Source: Polaribacter litorisediminis
Lineage (GTDB): Bacteria; Bacteroidota; Bacteroidia; Flavobacteriales; Flavobacteriaceae
Assembly: GCF_019968605.1 (NCBI RefSeq)
Contig: NZ_CP082966.1
Coordinates: forward strand, 979,001 to 1,043,000
DNA length: 64,000 nt
Direction: 5' to 3'
Shown: piece by piece, positions 1 through 8,444 of the stretch
Layout: each line of letters starts with the position of its first letter
Position numbering within the stretch: the stretch's first letter is position 1
The notes under the pieces: generated by a model
Databases searched by the model: none
The model's input: the letters and a program-made list of their open reading frames with translations, nothing else
What the model was told of the DNA's origin: nothing
Program-made: the position numbers and the translations under genes

Positions 1-2
1 TA

Positions 3-1355
3 GCACACATGTTGGGTTGTTTGGAAAGTCAGGTATATAATAAAAGAGAAGAATTAAAAGTGCAGCGAGTTTTTAAATTAGTAGATACTTGTGCTGCAGA
101 ATTTAAAGCAAAAACACCCTATTATTATTCAACTTTCGAGAATGAAATAGAAACCGCAGATGGTAAAATTATCATTGCAAATGAAAGTATCGTATCAGAT
201 AAAAAGAAAATTATTGTTTTAGGTTCTGGTCCCAACAGAATCGGACAAGGAATAGAGTTTGATTATTGTTGTGTACATGGTGTTTTAGCGGCTGCTGAAT
301 GCGGTTATGAAACCATTATGATCAACTGTAATCCAGAAACAGTGTCTACAGATTTTGATACTGCTGATAAATTATATTTCGAACCGGTTTTTTGGGAACA
401 TATTTATGATATTATTCGTCATGAAAAACCAGAAGGTGTTATTGTACAATTAGGCGGACAAACAGCCTTAAAATTAGCAGAAAAATTAACTAAATACGGA
501 ATTAAAATTATAGGAACTTCTTTTGAAGCTTTGGATATTGCTGAAGATAGAGGAAGATTCTCATCCATGTTAAAAGATAACAACATTCCTTATCCAGAAT
601 TCGGAATTGCAGAAACTGCAGATGAAGCTTTGGTTTTAGCAGATGAGTTAGATTTCCCAATTTTAGTAAGACCTTCCTACGTTTTAGGAGGACAAGGAAT
701 GAAAATTGTCATCAACAAAGAAGAATTGATTGAACATGTTGTTGATTTATTGCGAGGAATGCCAGGAAATAAGTTACTGCTAGATCATTATTTAGATGGT
801 GCAATTGAAGCTGAAGCAGATGCTATTTGTGATGCTGATGGAAATGTTTATATTATCGGAATCATGGAGCATATAGAGCCTTGTGGAATTCATTCAGGAG
901 ATTCTAATGCAACTTTACCTGCTTTTAATTTAGGTGAATTTGTAATGCAACAAATTAAAGATCATACACATACAATTGCAAGAGAATTAAAAACGGTTGG
1001 TTTAATAAACGTACAGTTTGCTATTAAAGATGATATTGTTTACATTATTGAGGCTAACCCAAGAGCCTCTAGAACAGTTCCTTTTATTGCAAAAGCATAC
1101 AAAGAGCCTTATGTAAATTATGCCACAAAAGTAATGTTAGGTCATAACAAAGTAACCGATTTTAAATTTAATCCGCAATTGGAAGGTTATGCAATTAAGC
1201 AACCTGTTTTTTCTTTTAATAAGTTTCCAAATGTGAATAAGAAACTAGGGCCAGAAATGAAATCTACAGGAGAAAGTATCTTGTTTATAGATAGTTTAAA
1301 AGATGATGAGTTTTATGATTTATATGCAAGAAGAAAAATGTACTTAAATAAGTAA
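3..1355 (+). CDS. carB: Carbamoyl-phosphate synthase large subunit, 3' part (partial)
   Basis: C-terminal half of the CPSase large chain, which makes carbamoyl phosphate from bicarbonate, ATP and glutamine-derived ammonia for arginine and pyrimidine synthesis. The reading frame is open to the left edge, so the gene begins outside the window. Visible are the start of the second ATP-grasp unit (VLGSGPNRIGQGIEFDY), the nucleotide-binding stretch RPSYVLGGQGM and the metal/ATP-site segment EANPRASRTVPF. It stops soon after FNKFPNVNKKLGPEMKSTGE, so the allosteric MGS-like domain of the E. coli enzyme is absent; I recall this short form as normal in flavobacteria. A perfect terminator follows directly. 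Confidence 0.96.
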   Translation, partial: AHMLGCLESQVYNKREELKVQRVFKLVDTCAAEFKAKTPYYYSTFENEIETADGKIIIANESIVSDKKKIIVLGSGPNRIGQGIEFDYCCVHGVLAAAECGYETIMINCNPETVSTDFDTADKLYFEPVFWEHIYDIIRHEKPEGVIVQLGGQTALKLAEKLTKYGIKIIGTSFEALDIAEDRGRFSSMLKDNNIPYPEFGIAETADEALVLADELDFPILVRPSYVLGGQGMKIVINKEELIEHVVDLLRGMPGNKLLLDHYLDGAIEAEADAICDADGNVYIIGIMEHIEPCGIHSGDSNATLPAFNLGEFVMQQIKDHTHTIARELKTVGLINVQFAIKDDIVYIIEANPRASRTVPFIAKAYKEPYVNYATKVMLGHNKVTDFKFNPQLEGYAIKQPVFSFNKFPNVNKKLGPEMKSTGESILFIDSLKDDEFYDLYARRKMYLNK

Positions 1356-1371
1356 GATTTTTATGTAAGAT

Positions 1372-1411
1372 AAAAAGCATCCAATTCTTGTCTAGAATTG
1401 GATGCTTTTTT
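1372..1411 (+). terminator. Intrinsic terminator after carB
   Basis: Perfect 17-bp inverted repeat (arms 1372-1388 and 1394-1410) with a 5-nt loop; the right arm ends in a T run. It begins 17 bases after the carB stop codon. The A-rich left arm means it could also work on the other strand. Confidence 0.9.
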
Positions 1412-1476
1412 GTGAACTTTAGTTTTAAAAATTAAATTGTTTAATAAATTTAACTAAACTTTAAACAAATTTATAA

Positions 1477-1506
1477 TTTGATTCGCTGTGATATCTTTTA
1501 CTTTTG
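1477..1506 (+). promoter_or_regulatory. Bacteroidota-type promoter of the fasciclin gene
   Basis: TTTG at 1477-1480 and TACTTTTG at 1499-1506 (fits TAnnTTTG) are 18 nt apart, about 40 bases before the ATG at 1547. Spacing and sequence match the primary sigma factor consensus of this phylum. Confidence 0.6.
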
Positions 1507-1546
1507 TATCAAATAATAAACACTAACAATTTAATTACAACTAAAA

Positions 1547-2104
1547 ATGAAAACAAAAAACGGATTAATCGCTTTAGCATTTATTGCTATTTTTACATTA
1601 ACATCAGCAACAATTTTAAATACAACTACTGGTAATGATCCAGTTGAAACAGCACAAACACCAAACATTGTTGGAGTAGCAGCAGCAAATGAAAACTTTA
1701 CAACATTAGTAGCTGCAGTAAAAGCAGCAGGATTGGTAGAAACGTTAAGTAGTGCCGGACCCTTCACCGTTTTTGCGCCAACAAACGCAGCTTTTGCAAA
1801 ATTACCAGCAGAAACAGTTCCTTCTTTATTGAAGCCAGAAAATAAAGCTACTTTAACAAGTATTTTAACCTATCATGTTGTGGCAGGGAAGTTTGATGCT
1901 ACAGCAGTAATTGCAGCAATTAAAGCGAACAACGGAGCATTTACAATAACCACAGTGCAAGGAGGTAAACTGGTAGCTTCTTTAGATGGTGGAAATGTAA
2001 TGTTGAAAGATGAAAAAGGAAACATGTCTAAAGTAGTAATCGCAGATGTTGCCGCTTCCAATGGGGTTATACACGCTATTGATAGTGTTGTGATGCCTAA
2101 CTAA
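1547..2104 (+). CDS. Secreted fasciclin (FAS1) domain protein
   Basis: 185 aa. Residues 1-22 form a Sec signal peptide (KTKNGLIALAFIAIFTLTSA). The rest is one FAS1 domain: the H1-like segment GPFTVFAPTNAAFAKLP, the YHVV motif near the middle and the closing segment GVIHAIDSVVMP are all present. FAS1 proteins are exported and are linked to adhesion or matrix binding; the substrate is not evident here. The protein is rich in A, T and V, as usual for secreted flavobacterial FAS1 proteins. It has its own promoter and terminator, so it is monocistronic. Confidence 0.93.
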   Translation: MKTKNGLIALAFIAIFTLTSATILNTTTGNDPVETAQTPNIVGVAAANENFTTLVAAVKAAGLVETLSSAGPFTVFAPTNAAFAKLPAETVPSLLKPENKATLTSILTYHVVAGKFDATAVIAAIKANNGAFTITTVQGGKLVASLDGGNVMLKDEKGNMSKVVIADVAASNGVIHAIDSVVMPN

Positions 2105-2125
2105 TCTTATCGAAAATTATATTTT

Positions 2126-2155
2126 AAAAAGCCTTCAAGAAATTGAAGGCTTTTT
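2126..2155 (+). terminator. Intrinsic terminator after the fasciclin gene
   Basis: Perfect 13-bp stem (2126-2138 with 2143-2155), GAAA tetraloop and a T run, 21 bases after the stop codon. Confidence 0.9.
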
Positions 2156-3063
2156 GTATTCCGACAGCGTTGCGTTTATAGTCTCTTTACTTCTGATACA
2201 TGTCTTATGTACTTGTTTTTCAGGGTGCTATAATTTTAAATTTTATAGCACAGAGTTCAAGTTATCTTGTCTTAAGAATGTATAAATATTACTGAAGCTT
2301 GCATACATTTTGCTAGTTTCACTTGGTGCCTAACTTGATTATCTAAGTTTTGTTACATAATTTGAGCAATGAATTTACTAAATAAAACACGAACGGCGAA
2401 ATTCCGAAGAAATTTGCCAAGCGAACTATATTCAGCAATAAGGTTTATTCTGCTTAAGAGAAGGAGAAGATGCGTCTAATGTCAATTTTGCATTGAAATG
2501 ACTGCAATAAAACGCCCTTTTTTCTTTTCTATTTCAACGTAAAAAGAAACCTTTACGAATGCTATGTTTTTATTTTTCTATTTTCTATCATTGCTGTCCG
2601 ATAAAAGATAAAAAGACCGCTTTCGCTGTTAGAATCAAGAACAAAGACTTAAATGTAACTAACTGAAAAACAATAGTTTTACGATTTTAAATTTTTCGAT
2701 ACATCATAAATTCTAAAGCGGTTTTAATAGCAAGGTGTACTACTTTAAAAACTCTTGAAAATCAAGACTATCAATACTTTAAAACACTTGAGCTAATTTT
2801 AATCGGACAACACTAATTTTCTATAAAGAAAAAAATCATTATTTTATTTGTAGTAATTTCAAAACAGAATTGGTATGACATTCATGAATATCGCAAAGTA
2901 GCATCAACCATTAAAGAAATAACGAAAACCTGCCTACCGCAGACAGTCACAGCAAAATCTATACGCAATGCATTCGAGACAATGCGTATCACAAAACCGT
3001 TCGCTATTGTTTATTACTTTCTTTAAATTTCAATCAAATTATAAATGTTTTCTAAAAAAAAAG
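2156..3063. other. Gene-free interval with repeat debris
   Basis: About 900 bases without a convincing gene. It contains a segment flanked by inverted octamers (TGTCCGAT 2595-2602, ATCGGACA 2802-2809) that may be a small transposon remnant. A decayed copy of the palindrome common downstream lies at 2929-2946, followed by a hairpin with 7-bp arms at 2961-2967 and 2983-2989. Confidence 0.4.
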
Positions 3064-3092
3064 AATGAACATTCATTTTTTACGTATCTTTG
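3064..3092 (+). promoter_or_regulatory. Promoter with TetR-type operator
   Basis: Inverted repeat AATGAA-CA-TTCATT at 3064-3077, directly upstream of a -7 box TATCTTTG at 3085-3092. The ATG of the TetR gene is at 3111. A palindrome covering the promoter of a tetR gene suggests autoregulation; this is inference from position and symmetry. Confidence 0.5.
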
Positions 3093-3110
3093 TAGTCTAA
3101 GTAAAATGAA

Positions 3111-3689
3111 ATGGCTAAACTGCAAAAAAGCATAGATAAACGTAACGCACTTATAAAGGCAACCATAGAATTGGTAAATAATAATGGATTTCATGGAACT
3201 CCTATGAGTAAAATTGCAAAAATGGCCAATGTGTCACCTGCAACTATTTATCTGTATTTTCAAAATAAGCAAGATTTGGTAAACCAAACATATTTAGAGG
3301 TAAAAACAAAATACACAGATTTTGTTTTTAAAACGTATCATGAAAATACATCCGTTAAAACTGGTTTTGAACTTATCTGGAGGCGCATTGCAGAGTTTAA
3401 TATGAATCAATCTGAATATTCATTTTTTTTAAACCAATGTAATAACACGCCGATTATTGATGAGCCCAGTAGAAAAGAGGGTATAGGTCATTTACAACCC
3501 TTACTCGATCTTTGGGAACGTGGAAGAAATGAAGCAGTGATTAAACCCATTTCAGATTATATTTTATATGCCTATTCCATAAATCCATTATCATTTTTAA
3601 TGATAGCCCAAAAGCAAGGCGAATTTCAATTGACTAAAACACATATTCAACAATCATTTCTAACAGCTTGGGATAGTATTAAACTGTAA
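3111..3689 (+). CDS. TetR/AcrR family transcriptional regulator
   Basis: 192 aa, usual length for the family. The N-terminal DNA-binding domain is clear: helix 1 (KRNALIKATIELVNNNGFHG), then the HTH with MSKIAKMANVSPATIYLYF and NKQDLVNQTYLE, about residues 10-60. The C-terminal ligand/dimer domain cannot be assigned a ligand. It heads a same-strand group with a nitroreductase 45 bases downstream, an alcohol dehydrogenase and a DJ-1 protein. A role controlling these redox enzymes in response to an electrophile or aldehyde is therefore likely (inference). Confidence 0.92.
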   Translation: MAKLQKSIDKRNALIKATIELVNNNGFHGTPMSKIAKMANVSPATIYLYFQNKQDLVNQTYLEVKTKYTDFVFKTYHENTSVKTGFELIWRRIAEFNMNQSEYSFFLNQCNNTPIIDEPSRKEGIGHLQPLLDLWERGRNEAVIKPISDYILYAYSINPLSFLMIAQKQGEFQLTKTHIQQSFLTAWDSIKL

Positions 3690-3734
3690 AAGGAAAAAGG
3701 TAACAACAAATAAAAATTATAAAAAATTATAAAA

Positions 3735-4367
3735 ATGGAATTATTAAACAAATTAAACTGGAGATATGCTGCAAAAGCAATGAATGGCAAAAAAGTATCT
3801 CAAGATAAAATTGACAATATTATTGAAGCTGCTCGCTTAGCACCAACTTCAAGTGGTTTGCAACCTTTTGAAATCATTGTAGTTAAAAATCAAGAGATTA
3901 AAGAACAAATTAGACCCATAGCTTGGAATCAATCTGTAATAACCGACTGCTCTCATTTGCTCATTTTTGCTGCTTGGGACACCTATACAGAAGATAGAAT
4001 TAACTATATGTTCGATTTAACAAACGAGATTAGAGGATTCAAAAATGAAGGTTGGGAAAACTACCGTCAACAATTATTAAAAATGTATCCGCAACAAGAT
4101 GCCGAAGTAAACTTTAATCATGCTGCCAAACAAGCATACATTGCATTTTCACAAGCTATTATAGCTGCTGCCTACGAAGGTGTAGACGCAACTCCTTTAG
4201 AGGGTTTTGACCCAGATAAGTTAGATGAAATATTAGACTTAAGAGCGAAAGGTTTGCGCAGTGCAGTAATGCTACCCATTGGTTACAGAGATACCGATAA
4301 AGATTGGTTGGTAAATCTTGTAAAGGTTAGAAAAAGCACAGAAGATTTAGTAACAGTAATTGAATAA
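3735..4367 (+). CDS. NAD(P)H-dependent nitroreductase family oxidoreductase
   Basis: 210 aa FMN enzyme of the NfsB/YdgI type. The FMN-binding start (NWRYAAKAMNGKKVS, then ARLAPTSSGLQPFEIIVV) and the C-terminal segment GLRSAVMLPIGYRDTDKDW are characteristic. Members use NAD(P)H to reduce nitroaromatics, quinones or other electrophiles as homodimers in the cytoplasm. It lies 45 bases after tetR and 31 bases before an alcohol dehydrogenase and is probably co-transcribed with both. The natural substrate cannot be read from sequence. Confidence 0.92.
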   Translation: MELLNKLNWRYAAKAMNGKKVSQDKIDNIIEAARLAPTSSGLQPFEIIVVKNQEIKEQIRPIAWNQSVITDCSHLLIFAAWDTYTEDRINYMFDLTNEIRGFKNEGWENYRQQLLKMYPQQDAEVNFNHAAKQAYIAFSQAIIAAAYEGVDATPLEGFDPDKLDEILDLRAKGLRSAVMLPIGYRDTDKDWLVNLVKVRKSTEDLVTVIE

Positions 4368-4398
4368 TGATTTACTATAAAAAAGGAATAAAAAAAAG

Positions 4399-5559
4399 AT
4401 GAACAATTTTGAATTTAAAAACCCAACCAAAATTATTTTTGGAAAGGACACTATAAAAAAGCTAAAAGAAGAAATTCCTACAGATGCTAAAGTATTATTA
4501 CTTTATGGTGGAGGTAGTATTAAAAAAAATGGTATTTACAACCAAGTAAAAACGGCTTTGGCAAATTTTGATGTCATTGAGTTTGGAGGTATTTCTGCAA
4601 ATCCAGAATATGAAACATTATTGGAGGCTTTAAAAGTAATTAAAGTCCAAAATATTACCTATTTATTAGCGGTTGGTGGTGGTTCTGTAATTGACGGAAC
4701 TAAATTTTTATCAGCCGCAGCTTTATATACAGGTAATGAGCCTTGGCATATTTTATCTAACGGTGTTAGAACCGAAAAAGGAATGCCTTTTGGCACTGTG
4801 TTGACCTTGCCCGCAACAGGTTCTGAAATGAATTCTGGAGCTGTAATTACACGAAAAGAAACCAAAGAAAAGCTAGCTATGGGCGGTTCAGGTTTATTTC
4901 CGCAATTCTCAATTCTAGATCCTGAAGTTGTAAAATCAATACCTAAACGTCAGCTTGCAAATGGTTTGACAGATGCATTTACACATGTTCTTGAACAATA
5001 CATGACCTATTCCGTAGATGCTAAATTACAAGATCGTTTTGCAGAAAGTATTTTGCAAACTTTGATTGAAATTGCACCGACTATATTGAAAGCTGAGTTT
5101 GATTATAAAGCGGCTTCTAATTTTATGTGGAGTTGTACCATGGCATTAAACGGATTAATTCAAAAAGGAGTGCCTACAGATTGGGCTATTCATGCCATAG
5201 GACACGAATTAACGGCTTTATATGGTATAGATCATGCAAGAACATTAGCCATTATTACAGAAAGTCATTATAAATATAATTTTGAAGCTAAAAAAGAAAA
5301 ATTAGCGCAATATGGTGAACGTGTCTGGAATATTAATGAAGGAAGTATCGATGAAAAAGCCAATGCTGCTATCGAAAAAACAACTGCATTTTTCAAATCT
5401 TTGGGAATAAACACTAAACTGTCTGATTATATAAACGATTATGAAGGAACAGCAGAAGAAATAGCAAAACGTTTTACAAATCGTGGTTGGTTAGGCTTAG
5501 GAGAACATCAGTCATTATCACCAGAAAAAGTGAAGCAAGTTGTTAAAATGGCTTATTAA
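4399..5559 (+). CDS. Iron-containing alcohol dehydrogenase (YqhD/butanol dehydrogenase type)
   Basis: 386 aa, full length for family III alcohol dehydrogenases. The nucleotide-binding loop AVGGGSVIDGTKF and the phosphate/substrate loop TLPATGSEMNSGAVIT are present. Metal ligands fit D..H in DAFTHVLEQYM and the two His of AIHAIGHELTALYGIDHA. YqhD-like enzymes reduce short or reactive aldehydes with NADPH, which fits a detoxification cluster with the adjacent nitroreductase and DJ-1 protein. Confidence 0.94.
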   Translation: MNNFEFKNPTKIIFGKDTIKKLKEEIPTDAKVLLLYGGGSIKKNGIYNQVKTALANFDVIEFGGISANPEYETLLEALKVIKVQNITYLLAVGGGSVIDGTKFLSAAALYTGNEPWHILSNGVRTEKGMPFGTVLTLPATGSEMNSGAVITRKETKEKLAMGGSGLFPQFSILDPEVVKSIPKRQLANGLTDAFTHVLEQYMTYSVDAKLQDRFAESILQTLIEIAPTILKAEFDYKAASNFMWSCTMALNGLIQKGVPTDWAIHAIGHELTALYGIDHARTLAIITESHYKYNFEAKKEKLAQYGERVWNINEGSIDEKANAAIEKTTAFFKSLGINTKLSDYINDYEGTAEEIAKRFTNRGWLGLGEHQSLSPEKVKQVVKMAY

Positions 5560-5695
5560 CTTTAACTCCGTAAAGATTAAAAATGATAGTAGTATTGCTA
5601 TTTGTTATAACGGCACCCAATTATAAAGACACAAAAAAGAAACGCATTCTGAAAAAGATTCAGAAGTAAAAATGGAATTATAAAAAAAGAACAAC

Positions 5696-6385
5696 ATGAA
5701 AATATTATTTGTATTAACATCTCACGATACATTAGGAGATACAGGAAAAAAAACAGGATTTTGGGTTGAAGAGTTTGCGAACCCATATTACACATTATTA
5801 GACAAAGGAGCAGATATTACCATTGCAACACCAAAAGGAGGCGCTGCACCTATAGATCCTAGTAGTGATTCGCCAGATGCTGCAACTAAAGATACAGAAC
5901 GTTTTCATAATGATGCTGAAGCAAAAGAAAGCATAGCAAATACAAAAGTATTGGCAGATATGAATCCAGATGATTTTGATGCGGTCTTTTATCCAGGAGG
6001 TCATGGCCCTTTATGGGATTTAGCAAACGATGAGACTTCTATTACTTTAATTGAAAAATTTAATAGTCAAGAAAAGCCTATCGCCTTTGTATGTCATGCA
6101 CCAGCAGCATTAAAAAATGTTAAAGATGCCAATGGGAATCCATTCGTAAAAGGTAAAAAAGTAACCGGATTTACAAATACGGAAGAAGAAGCAGTAGGGC
6201 TAACTAATGTTGTACCATTTTTAGTAGAAGATATGTTGTCAGAAAACGGAGGAATTTATTCTAAAAAAGAAGATTGGGCATCTTATGCTATTCAAGACGG
6301 GAATTTAATTACGGGTCAAAATCCGGCTTCATCAGAATTGGTAGCAGCATTATTATTAAAAAAAATAGCCCATACTATTGAATAG
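5696..6385 (+). CDS. DJ-1/PfpI family protein (Hsp31-like glyoxalase/chaperone)
   Basis: 229 aa. The nucleophile elbow is FVCHAPAAL with Cys followed by His; the preceding FYPGGHGPLWDL carries the oxyanion and metal region. Type 1 glutamine-amidotransferase-like proteins of this length (HchA-like, YajL-related) are reported as glyoxalases or stress chaperones. Position after an aldehyde-reducing dehydrogenase supports a reactive-carbonyl role (inference). The 136-base gap before it holds no gene. Confidence 0.92.
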   Translation: MKILFVLTSHDTLGDTGKKTGFWVEEFANPYYTLLDKGADITIATPKGGAAPIDPSSDSPDAATKDTERFHNDAEAKESIANTKVLADMNPDDFDAVFYPGGHGPLWDLANDETSITLIEKFNSQEKPIAFVCHAPAALKNVKDANGNPFVKGKKVTGFTNTEEEAVGLTNVVPFLVEDMLSENGGIYSKKEDWASYAIQDGNLITGQNPASSELVAALLLKKIAHTIE

Positions 6386-6464
6386 TGACCGTAAAAAATA
6401 GTAGCTATTTATTTATTCAATTCGAAAAGAAAATTTATAGAAAAAAAAAGAAGCACCTGAATTT

Positions 6465-6488
6465 ACCCCCCTTTAACAGGGGGTTTTT
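6465..6488 (+). terminator. Intrinsic terminator after the redox cluster
   Basis: ACCCCC (6465-6470) pairs with GGGGGT (6479-6484) around an 8-nt loop, followed by TTTT. It lies 80 bases after the DJ-1 stop codon. Confidence 0.7.
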
Positions 6489-6766
6489 CATTTTTGTGTT
6501 CAGAATCTAGATATCGAAAATCTTACTAAAAAAATAGTATAGGCTGGTGGTAAACAGAGAATGCCAATAAGATATTAATCTATAGCATATCAGGAATGAG
6601 CCAAACATCATACATAATGAGATAGTGTACTGGTTGCTTTTCTGTTCATTGAAAAACTTTTTGTAAATTTATCCATCAAAACTTAAAAACTAAAACCCCT
6701 TTCTAATGCCGTTTCAACAATGGTTTTACTTTTTTTTGATGCAGAATAATAAATTTTAAAATTAAT
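6489..6766. other. Gene-free interval before IS982
   Basis: No gene seen. The AT-rich stretch near 6640-6690 could contain the original promoter of the sigma-factor gene now lying beyond the IS at 7799, because the IS cut the sequence just upstream of that gene. Confidence 0.35.
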
Positions 6767-7788
6767 AACGTGAGTTCGATTTAATTTATGCCAATATTTG
6801 GTAAATATCTTTGTATTTTGATACTAGGTTTAGCATCAAGGAATGAATAAGCAGTTAATCCAGCTATAAGGTTTCTTAAAAAGTTGTCAAAGGAACGATG
6901 TCTAGAGTGTTCAATTTGACAAGTGTTTTTAAGGACATCATTTACAGATTCTATGATGGCTCTTTTTCTAAGATATACTTTGTCCATAAAATCAAGAGCT
7001 TTCTTTTTCATATTCTTTCTTAATTTGGTCACTAAATGAATACCGTCAACAAATAATTTATCGAATAAATCTTTACCTAGATACCCTTTATCATCATAGA
7101 TCTTTCCAAATATTTTATCGTGAAAGCTTTCGTTTTTAAGAGGATATCTGTCATCTACATTGGCTTTAGTAATCAAAAAATCAATAATTTGTCCTTTATC
7201 ATTGCAGACTAAATGTAATTTAAAACCATAGAACCAACCCAATGTTCCATAGCTTTTCTCTGCAATTCCTTTAAATACTTTGTGTTGGTTTTCTCTCTTA
7301 TAATGACAAACTTTAACAGCTGTAGAATCAATAAAAGAAATGCCAGAACATTTCCCTAATCCGAAGAGTTTTAGATAAACTGCTAAAGGCTGAATAACTT
7401 TCCTTTGCAATTCTACAAATCGGTTATAAGACACCACATCTGGAAAAAAATCATCCATATGTTTACACACATCAAATAAATAAAAATGCTTCAAATTACG
7501 ATATGATTTTAAGTGGAAAATAACCATAATAGTCATTACTTCACTTTTACTCATTTTGGATTTTCTATTTCGTCTTTTAGGTTGTGAAGCATCTGAAATA
7601 CTGTTTTTTATTAAAACAGTTTCAAATTCTTTCATAAAATCGTCTAGATTACAAAAAAATTCAATAATTTTAGCATAAGAAATCATAAGCAGAATAATTT
7701 TAGTTAATTGATTTTCAGATCCTTAGTTTACTAAATTTTCTGCTTTTTTCATAGATTTAATTCTATTTTCTTACATCGAACTCACGTT
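6767..7788 (-). mobile_element. IS982 family insertion sequence, apparently complete
   Basis: 1022 bp, bounded by perfect 14-bp terminal inverted repeats (AACGTGAGTTCGAT at 6767-6780, its complement at 7775-7788). The flanks carry a 7-bp direct repeat AATTAAT (6760-6766 and 7789-7795) that reads as the target-site duplication. One full-length transposase gene lies inside. Intact ends, duplication and reading frame point to a recent insertion. It lies 10 bases upstream of the sigma-factor start codon. Confidence 0.93.
6781..7686 (-). CDS. IS982 family transposase
   Basis: 301 aa DDE transposase, full length. Likely catalytic residues lie in SFIDSTAVKVCH (Asp), KIYDDKGYLGKDLF (Asp) and KRAIIESVNDVLKN (Glu). 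The C-terminal EHSRHRSFDNF box is typical of IS982. The start ATG lies about 100 bases inside the right inverted repeat. Nothing suggests inactivation. Confidence 0.94.
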   Translation of the reverse strand: MISYAKIIEFFCNLDDFMKEFETVLIKNSISDASQPKRRNRKSKMSKSEVMTIMVIFHLKSYRNLKHFYLFDVCKHMDDFFPDVVSYNRFVELQRKVIQPLAVYLKLFGLGKCSGISFIDSTAVKVCHYKRENQHKVFKGIAEKSYGTLGWFYGFKLHLVCNDKGQIIDFLITKANVDDRYPLKNESFHDKIFGKIYDDKGYLGKDLFDKLFVDGIHLVTKLRKNMKKKALDFMDKVYLRKRAIIESVNDVLKNTCQIEHSRHRSFDNFLRNLIAGLTAYSFLDAKPSIKIQRYLPNIGIN

Positions 7789-7798
7789 AATTAATATA

Positions 7799-8377
7799 AT
7801 GATGAATATCAATAAATATAAAGAGGTCGCTTTTCTTTGGATAGAATATAAGAGTGAATTAAAATATTATATTTTAAAGAAGATTAAAAATGAATATCTA
7901 GCTGATGAATTATCCCATGAGGTATTAATGAAAATTTACAAATCTTGTTGTTCTGGAAATGAAATAAAAAACATTAGATCATGGATGTATCAAATTGCCC
8001 ACAATACAGTGATCGATCATTTAAAGAAGGAAGATAAATTCGCAGATGAGGCCACAGAAATACTTGGAGTAGATGAAAATAACACATATGAAGATGTTGA
8101 AGAATTCGTACAGCCACTGATAAAATTATTACCTAAAAAATATGCTGTGCCACTTTTAATGTCAGATATAGAAGGATTTAGTCAAATCGAAGTTTCAAAA
8201 AAAATGAATTTGAGTTTAACGGCCACTAAAAGTAGAATTCAACGTGCAAGAAAATTATTAAAAGAGAAAATTATTGAATGCAGTAATTTGGAAATAAATG
8301 CTAAAGGAAATCCTATTTCCATTGAGATTAAGGCAGATTGTGAACCCCTGCAAAAAAAATCGAGAAAAAATAATTGA
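7799..8377 (+). CDS. sigZ: ECF-type sigma factor, SigZ-like
   Basis: 192 aa. Region 2 is recognisable in ADELSHEVLMKIYKS and SWMYQIAHNTVIDHLKKE; region 4 in PLLMSDIEGFSQIEVSKKMNLSLTATKSRIQRARKLLKE. The length and the short tail after region 4 fit SigZ-type factors. The flavoprotein gene 67 bases downstream is a likely partner or target. No anti-sigma gene is adjacent. The IS982 element lies 10 bases upstream, so native expression is probably altered. Confidence 0.9.
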   Translation: MMNINKYKEVAFLWIEYKSELKYYILKKIKNEYLADELSHEVLMKIYKSCCSGNEIKNIRSWMYQIAHNTVIDHLKKEDKFADEATEILGVDENNTYEDVEEFVQPLIKLLPKKYAVPLLMSDIEGFSQIEVSKKMNLSLTATKSRIQRARKLLKEKIIECSNLEINAKGNPISIEIKADCEPLQKKSRKNN

Positions 8378-8444
8378 TGAATTTTGCGTCTTTTTATATG
8401 TGAATTAGTCTTGGTTATGATATTAAATCTAAAACTAAGAAATA

